Source of the DNA: Diphasiastrum complanatum
Taxonomy: Eukaryota; Streptophyta; Lycopodiopsida; Lycopodiales; Lycopodiaceae
DNA length: 64,000 nucleotides
Direction of reading: 5' to 3'
Assembly (NCBI GenBank): GCA_029204225.1
Contig: CM055092.1
Span: 78,250,027-78,314,026, forward strand
The notes beneath the pieces are model-generated. The model saw nothing but the letters and a program-made list of their open reading frames with translations. It searched no databases and was not told the origin of the DNA. Made by a program: the position numbers and the translations under genes. This document shows positions 56,370 through 64,000 of this stretch, in pieces. Position 1 is the stretch's first letter. Every line of letters starts with the position of its first letter.

Positions 56370-56654
56370 CCCGATCTACCTAGAAGCGCAACCATTCTAC
56401 CTTGTCACAAATAGGGACTCATCATCATCCCTCAGGTTTTACATATACGCTCTAATGTCATAAAATCGGGTTCATAACACTTTAGGAGCTCTGGCTCTTC
56501 AACAAGGTTTGCAATCGAAGGAGGTTTGCAATCGAAGGAAAGGGAAATGTGATGCAAGGTCATAAGAAGTATCGAGAAAACGACTGACAAGGATCAAGGA
56601 AGAAGAATCTCAGCAATAATGGTGAAGCTTTTAATTCATCTGAACATCCAATTG

Positions 56655-56975
56655 ATTCAATTGCACTAGCTTAAAGCTCACGCACCTCTCTGGAGGTACC
56701 TTCAATCCAAAAAAGCCAAAACAACATATTAAGAGTATCTGCTTCAAGACCTTGCTTAACTACGCCCCCTCTGCTCTCCAGAACATCATTTCATAGCAAA
56801 ACTTTGAGCCCAAGCAGCACACAATTCACTAGAAGCTTGAAAACAAGTTAAAGAGAAGCAGGGGTGTATGTGCAGGTAGTAGTAGGAAGGGAGATGGGGG
56901 AAGACAGATAGAGATAGAGCAGGACGATCCATGAAGGAAAAACTTGGATGGTGAAAGAGAAATGCAAGCATTGTG
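56655..56975 (-). promoter_or_regulatory. 5' flank of Locus I, shared with Locus II
   Basis: Contains the blocks also found at 18330-18538 and 18715-18780 (TACGCCCCCTCTGCTCTCCA, AACATCATTTCATAGCAAAA, AGAAATGCAAGCATT). Conservation in both copies suggests promoter or 5' leader sequence. No TATA box could be chosen with confidence. Confidence 0.4.
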
Positions 56976-57503
56976 CATTATGAGTATAAAATTGAGAAAA
57001 ATAATAATAAAATTGTATTATGGAGCCCATGTCCATGTTTGTGGTGGATACTTTGTCTCGAATCCCCAATAATAATAATATTAGTAATGAATGAGGATTT
57101 TCTTGCCTCGCATTTCACTTTTAAAAGAAAAACATGAGGAGGACAATTGTCACACTTGTTCTTCCTCTTAAGTTTCCTTGCATTTCACTTCATAAGATAC
57201 TTGTCTCACATTCTTTTCCCACTTGAATTATGTCAAGCAATGAAAACTAGCTTGAGTTTAACCTTATGTAGCACATGTAGCACTAGTGTCCATTGGTTGG
57301 TAAATTTTCTAAAATATTCAGGCGTGTCATTTGGTTTCTGGGGGGATGTATATGTGGACAACTAATGGCAGATGCACATGTCATCATAGTGTGCATGGGC
57401 TATGTGTGTTTTTTATTGGTTGTCAGGATTGTGAGAAGAGTGCTCACACAAACTTCTGGCAATAAAATTCATATGAAGATTGTGATTCTAGAGGTGCCTC
57501 TCC
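56976..57503. other. No gene seen
   Basis: Contains an AATAATAATAAT tract near 57000 and 57070 and short open frames without domains. Confidence 0.4.
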
Positions 57504-57684
57504 TCTCTTACTCACGGTTCTCACGGTTCCTCTCTCTCACTCACGGTTCTAACGGTTCCTCTCTCTCACTCACTCACGGTTCTCCCTCTCTCTCGCTCAC
57601 GGTTCTCACGATGCTCTCTTTCTCTCTCGGGTGCTCTCCCTCTCTCTCTCTCACTCACCGTGAGAACCGTTGAGAACCGTGAGT

Positions 57685-57761
<77 letters not shown>

Positions 57762-57845
57762 GGTTGTGGAGGTGTTTGTGGCCCCTCCATCCCGCATAGG
57801 GACCGCATTTCACCCGCATAGGGACCACATTTAGGCCATCTCACA

Positions 57846-57921
<76 letters not shown>

Positions 57922-58000
57922 GCTCTCCCTCTCTCTCTCACACTCACCATGAGCCGTGAGAGGAACCGTGAGAACCGTGGGAACGGTTCCTCTCTCTCAA
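57504..58000. repeat. CT-rich satellite with CTCACGGTTC words
   Basis: Two long (CT)n runs (about 57684-57758 and 57850-57918) are separated by ~90 bp with a short repeat CCCGCATAGGGACC. They are flanked by many copies of the word CTCACGGTTC and its complement GAACCGTGAG. The same words flank the GA/GT tract at 62.7-63.1 kb. Confidence 0.85.
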
Positions 58001-59252
58001 CGGTTTCCAATTTAATCCATGCATTAAGTTTATTTGACAGTTTCTTTATTGTTGTTGCTCTAAATCAATACTAGTTCCAAATCTTATTAGCACTGGCTTT
58101 ACAAATTGTATGGATTGTTTAAAGTTTTTCAAGGGTGGTTTCACATGGAGTGAGTCCAAATGGCCCAAATCCTTTACTACGATGGTAAAGTTTTACCACA
58201 GGTTTTTTTTCTACTGTTTTTTATTAGAATGAATTGGCAGTTGTATGGCAATGCAATATGGCCTGTTCTACTTGTAGTGTAACTAAAGGCCTTGTTGTCG
58301 CAATTTTCTGCTAGTATTGAATGCATTATCTTGTCTTCTATTGTAGTTTTGTAATGAATAGATAGAGTGGTTTGTTGTTTGGAAAAGCATTTTGGGCTGT
58401 AGTTCTATAATTGCCACCTAATTGTCTAATCTTCAAACTGTGACAGAATCGATTACTACTCTAATGATTAAATAAAGTTGTCGGCTGTATTTGGGGCTAT
58501 ACTATTATTGTAACCAAAATGCTTTCTAGATTGATTTTACTAAGTGGGTTGACATTGTTGAACGCATTATCTAGCTGATTTGTCCTCTTATGATTAGATA
58601 GAATAGTTGGCTATATGGCAAATTATTGTAATACTTTTGTTGTAACTAAAATGCCTGCTAGGTTGGTATTCTCAAAGTGGGTTATGGAAACTCATATGAA
58701 TTCAATAAACCCCTGCTTTATTGTACATGGTTATTTCATTTCTAGGAACTGTTTGATGTATTCTCATACTATTGGGCTTTTAGTAGATGTTTAATGGTCA
58801 CTTCAAAATGAAAGTTATGTGGAATTTTATATTTTGCAAAAAATGTAGAAATTTTTGCTCTTTTGAACAATATTTTGCTGGCCCTTCTAACAAGACTTTG
58901 TCATAAATGTTGTTGAGTTTTCTGCCATAGTGTAGACGGCTGTTCCAAAAATCTGTCTATTGAATACAGATATGCTCTCTTAGAAGTTGAAGCAAAAATA
59001 CTCAATGAATAAAAATCAGCCCTACAATTTATTTTAGGCTAATTTGGGAAAAAAAAAACTCTACATTACAAGCTAGAAGTTTTTTTCATAAGGTCACAAA
59101 AATTATTGTTTACGAGCATTAATGGAGATGCAAAGTTATTTCCTATAATTCATAGACAAGTACAGTTTTCACAATACAACTAGTGCATTCCAAGATGCAA
59201 AAAATATCTATCAAATGTGCTACGAACGTAGCAAGGAATTGACTAGTACGAA
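58001..59252. other. No gene seen; degenerate ~130-150 bp repeats at 58210-58690
   Basis: About three diverged copies of a unit containing TAATGATTA(A/G)ATA(A/G)A, TTG(G/T)C(T/G)GT, TGTAAC(C/T)(A/T)AAATGC, CTAG(A/G)TTG and AAGTGGGTT are readable (for example 58467-58552 and 58590-58685). The rest, to the stop of the next gene, shows nothing I can support. Confidence 0.4.
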
Positions 59253-62200
59253 CTAGTCGTCGTCAGAGACATCCACAGCCTCGTCATCAACAAAAAAACA
59301 CTTTCGTCGAGGCCTCTGAACAATGGCACCTGGGGCCTCGTCATGCATCGCCTCCATCACCTTGGCCATTGATTCAGCATAGCATGGCAAATCACTAAGT
59401 CATTTAAATGTCACATAAACCAAAATGTTAACAAATCCAATTTCTAACAGCCAAATGGACATACTAACTAGCATCCAGAAGAGCCCAACTCAAATGCCTC
59501 GGACCCAAACTCAGGTAACATGATAGGTTCTTCTGTTGACAGACCTGGTACAGCCACGCTTGCCTCCATGACTACACAAGACAAAAAGAACCATTACACA
59601 GCTAATTTCTGAAGCAAAAAACAACGCACCTAAACATTTTCCCACTTTCTTTTGACAATCAAGTCTCACCTCTATTCTCTTTCGACCAACTTATGTATTC
59701 TTCATCGTTGTCCATACCAAAAAGGTGGACACCAGCCTTTCGAGCAGCAAGGACCGAGGTACCTACACCTACATGTAGGTCCAACGCCACACCACCCTTG
59801 GGGCAGAATGCGGAAAGCAAGAATAACATGAAATATTCACTTTTTTTAGAACTACCTCGTATTGGCCTATTGTTCCTTGTGTCTTTAGACCACTCTGAAT
59901 GTGGCAAATAGTGTGTCCAAATATCATTATCCACATCCAGCAAGCCGGTATCAAAATATTTTGACCAATTTCGGTCAATTAAGGGCATGGACCCTTTTCT
60001 CGAGAGAAGGTATACATCCATAAAGTGCATCTGCAAATAACGACAACACTACTTACATAAATAGATCTTCCAAACAAATTTATAACTATGAAATTATACT
60101 TAAAATAGTCACATACTTACATACTTCCAAGCAAATTTATGACTATGAAACTATATGTATCGAAGAAGATCCAAGTTATAGTGCATTAATTTTCATAAAT
60201 ATGCAAGCATTGCATGTGAAGCATTTCATGGCCTGATATTCTTGTAGATTGTTCCCATGAGATAATCCTTCCCTTACCATGTTTACATCACCCACAATGA
60301 CCTCAATAGTAGATGTTAACTTGGTGTTAACACCTACCATGTCCACTTTCATGTACTCATACTCCTCACGTCTTCTTTTAGCAGGCGTGTAAGGCATGGT
60401 ATCCTGTACATAGAAACAAAAACTCATTTGAATTATAAATGGAATAAGATTTAAAGCAAACAATAATTAATTAAAAAGAAAACACGAAGAGGGAGCAAAG
60501 TTAAAAGGTTGTTGTGAATACGTCTATAGGCTACATAGCATCATCAACTTTCTTCTTGCTCTTCTTCTCTACAACCTGAGGCTTCTCGAGAGCAGCAGTA
60601 AGGAAGGACCTCAGTGCCATTTCTGTCGCTGCTGCATCATCATCATCATCCACTACCAAACGTCCTTTCTCATGCAGCTGGTATTGTGTTTTTTCCGAGG
60701 GAGGACATTCTCCCTCCTCGAAGTCTATCCACCAAGGACAGACAGGTCCTCCCAACCAGTTTTTGAGCCACTGACACCTGGTCTCATTAGAGACATCTGC
60801 CAAACGCAAAGCATTCAATTTCTCCAAACCCAATGAGAATCCCTTTTCTTCCAAAGCTTTTGTGGTTATCATTCTAAACCACAAATCTCCATTTTTGGGA
60901 TCCACGACACCCAATAATTTACTCATTCGATTGCCATATTTTTTTCTTATACGCAATTCAACATCGGCCTGATGTTTTGGTTGAGTTGATGTGTCTGTCG
61001 TCTTACTCAATAGCTCATCAACCTCCCGCTGAATCTCATTTTGGATACATAAAAAGCAATACATTATGCATCTTGAAATTTTCAAACAAACAATGAAAGT
61101 GATGGAATTTTTTTCAGAGACGAGAGAAGCACTTACATTATACACAATCTTTGCCAACATAAAGCGTGTAAGTGGGTACCATGGCAAAATCCCCTTTCTC
61201 TTCTCCAGATCTCTTACTTAATATGAACTTGAGCCAACTCTTATGTTGTGAACTTACTTTCAAAATATGATGCGTCACTCTCTCCCAATTTTCTCACTGA
61301 GAACAACACATCTTTCAACTCTGTCTTCACCACTGCTTCCTCATTCAATCTACAAGTAGACACGCATTCATGGCGAGACAATATCAAACATTAATAAATT
61401 CAGCCTTAACACAGATTGAATAAAAAACAAGGAACATAAGTAGCTAGCCGAAAAAGTGAACTACATAACATTGCTTAGTTGTTGATTTTATTTAACGCTA
61501 TCAACAATGGCATGGAATCAGAAGGTGAAACTTGTATAAATGTAGCCTTCACTGAAATATGCTTCTCTCTGTCAAAACGAAATGACTCGACAATCTCTTC
61601 AATCCACGCCTTTGTTCTATGATTCTTGTCCCAGCACAAGAACATCTTTCCAGAAAGGTCAGCCCAATCTTCATTGTTGGCAAGTTCTCTCTCAAAGAAG
61701 TCATTCACTTCCATCCATATTGAGTCCCATGTGGCTTTGATCTCATCATTAACTTTCATAGACACGCCACCTACTCCTTGCAAAGACAACACAAAGGCTC
61801 CATTTTCTTCAAGGTAACCGTCCATTCTGAAAGTAGTCTTACGAACTTTTTTTAATGGTCCAACCTGACAAACACTCTCATGGATGTAAACTCTACACAG
61901 AGGAATAGCTGGAGGAGGAGTATTTCTTACCATCCTCAAACGCTTCATGGTGGCCGAAAGCATCTCCACATGAAAGTTCTGTGGAATGGCAGAAATCTCA
62001 TTGTCTTGAGACTTAGCTTTTTTCTTTTCCCCATCATCTTCAGGGTCATCCAAGCTTACATCCTCATGCAAGTCTGCCTGCAAAACACGGAACTGAGTAG
62101 ATAGCTCCTCTTCCTCTTGTGTCTCGTCGACGCATCACGATATCTTCCAGGCCTTCAACTGGGATGTTTTCTCTATTAGTAGACATTTGAATATCTTCTA

Positions 62201-62264
62201 AACCACTTGAAAAGCGTTGTGACTCAGCCTCAACTCTCCTGTACATGGACCTTGTCAAAACCAT
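59253..62264 (-). CDS. ParB-like / DNA-methyltransferase-like protein, nine exons
   Basis: Exons by splice signals and phase: 62264-62139, 62077-~61478, 61349-61254, 61212-61137, ~61034-60522, 60403-60278, 60030-59670, 59571-59469, 59394-59253; about 710 codons. Start MVLTRSMYRRVEAE; end RRKCFFVDDEAVDVSDDD. Exon 2 contains GKMFLCWDKNHRTKAWIEEI, which resembles the ParB/sulfiredoxin-like signature (DGNHR). Exon 7 reads GSSKKSEYFMLFLLSAFC, ALDLHVGVGTSVLAARKAG, LFGMDNDEEYI: the motif X, I (FxGxG) and II pattern of beta-class amino-methyltransferases. The catalytic (D/N/S)PP(Y/W) motif expected before it was not found; exon 6 (TIEVIVGDVNM) joins exon 7 in frame without it. Doubtful points: TAA right at the exon 2 end, where a GTAAGC donor may have lost a base; TAG at 60531-60533 in exon 5, unless the weak donor before it is used. 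All other junctions keep phase exactly. Function is unknown; the gene may be decaying. Confidence 0.7.
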
Positions 62265-62327
62265 TTTGCATAAAAATTTCAAAACGAATACATTTAACCA
62301 TTTTGCAAAATTTACAACATTGGAACT

Positions 62328-62341
62328 TTATTTATATATAG
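62328..62341 (-). promoter_or_regulatory. TATA box candidate
   Basis: Minus strand CTATATATAAATAA, about 64-77 bp upstream of the start codon at 62264, a usual plant spacing for a short 5' leader. Confidence 0.55.
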
Positions 62342-62485
62342 CATCTTAGGATGGAATATAGAGCTCGTTCAAAAACAGAGTTTGGACTATAGAGGTCGTC
62401 AAGGTATTGCCTCTGAAAGTTGAAACTGATACTTTTTTACTCTCTCAAGGCCTTGTTATGAGTGAATATGATTTGCCTTTGGGGC

Positions 62486-63345
<860 letters not shown>

Positions 63346-63346
63346 T

Positions 63347-64000
63347 ATGGAGGTAGCAGTGAAACAATGCAATATATGTGGTTCTGTCCTACTGATATCA
63401 CTCATACATGGCAACTGAATAAAAATATATTGATAGCATTCTCCAAAAATGAAGATAGATGGTGTGTAAGCATTGGAACATCCCTTAACCAAGATGAGAT
63501 AGACATACTGAATAAGGGTGGCTACATGTTGGAGTGTATGGAAGAACATGAAACTAGAACAGCATGCCCGTTTGATGGGCAACAAACAGGCCCACACATG
63601 GAACAATTTGCAACTCCTCCGCAAAAAGGAAAAACCAGAAGAAGGCACTCAATTTCTATTGCGGCAAAGGAGAGACTTGCAAGAGCTATCGAAATGAGGG
63701 CATGCATTGTCAAGGAGGATGTGAAGGTTAAAAATCGAGAAGTTTCTTTTCATGTGCAGAGTTTCGCAACAAATCCAAATGGAAACATATACGAGGTTAC
63801 GATCCAAGAATCTCCAAACTGCACTTGTGAGGATTTCGTGAGAGGCACAACAAGAGGCAAATTTACACCTTGCAAGCATATGTACTTTATCTACATTGTT
63901 ATTTTGGGGCTGGACATTGACATTAACATGGTTATGCATCAACCACGTCTCACTATTTTTGAGTTATTTCAAGTATTATCTAGGGAGAGAAATGTACCAC
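63347..64000 (+). CDS. SWIM zinc-finger protein, partial (runs off right edge)
   Basis: Open through the right edge, at least ~215 codons. Readable parts: MQYMWFCPTDITHTWQLN, SKNEDRWCVSIGTSLNQDEI, KTRRRHSISIAAKERLARAI, EVSFHVQSFATNPNGNIYEV, then CTCEDFVRGTTRGKFTPCKH. The last is C-x-C-x(n)-C-x-H, the SWIM zinc finger found in MULE-type transposases and in ubiquitin-ligase-like and regulatory proteins, followed by MYFIYIVILGLD. The frame is open further upstream (to about 63253), but that part lies in the inverted-repeat arm, so the true start or a splice acceptor is probably near 63345; possibly the repeat cut into the gene. Transcription is divergent from the methyltransferase-like gene. Protein-binding or DNA-binding role is inferred from the finger only. 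Confidence 0.6.

Overview
The window reads as a repeat-rich nuclear segment of a land plant. Evidence: introns with plant-like splice sites, Ty1/copia elements and a chromodomain Ty3/gypsy family primed by initiator tRNA-Met, a BED/DUF659 hAT element, a tRNA-like SINE, a plant-type polyvinyl-alcohol-dehydrogenase-like (PQQ) gene fragment, and a plant coiled-coil gene family. The species cannot be fixed from the sequence; a ParB/DNA-methylase-like gene with introns may hint at a non-flowering lineage, but that is inference. No rRNA, tRNA gene or CRISPR array was seen.

Layout. 0-9.7 kb: decayed copia pieces (minus strand), an LTR running off the left edge, degenerate coding debris with an inverted partner, and two exon-like segments on the minus strand. 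9.7-15.4 kb: a 5'-truncated copia with its 3' LTR, then a LINE cut in two by a 2,150-bp hAT element whose 8-bp target duplication is perfect. 15.8-33.0 kb: a family of coiled-coil exons on the minus strand. A single-triplet gene copy (Locus II, 15.8-18.5 kb) lies next to eight tandem ~1.5-kb units (20.8-32.7 kb), each with three small exons (C, B, A). 33.0-53.5 kb: a ~20-kb block of nested transposons (LINEs; two 6.3-kb gypsy elements head to head), a pseudogene of a PQQ dehydrogenase, an LTR, and an inverted copy of the coiled-coil gene's 3' end. 53.8-56.9 kb: the head of the coiled-coil gene (Locus I: 1.2-kb first exon plus one C-B-A triplet). 57-59 kb: CT-rich satellite and degenerate repeats. 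59.25-62.27 kb: a nine-exon minus-strand gene joining a ParB-like motif to a DNA-methyltransferase-like C-terminus. 62.5-63.35 kb: an inverted repeat around GA/GT microsatellites. 63.35 kb to the right edge: an open plus-strand SWIM zinc-finger reading frame.

How the parts relate. Locus I, the 20.8-32.7 kb array and the 3'-terminal exon at 20.2-20.5 kb look like one minus-strand gene, about 36 kb long, whose C-B-A exon triplet was tandemly multiplied and whose intron later took in the transposon block. Locus II keeps the presumed ancestral order (head exon, one triplet, 3' exon) but is broken. C+B+A totals 273-294 nt in the well-preserved units, so each unit preserves the reading frame, and often the seven-residue heptad, of a coiled coil.

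The least familiar items are the heptad-quantised exon array and the ParB-like/methyltransferase-like gene beside a SWIM zinc-finger reading frame. All reading was by eye; no alignment or database search was run.
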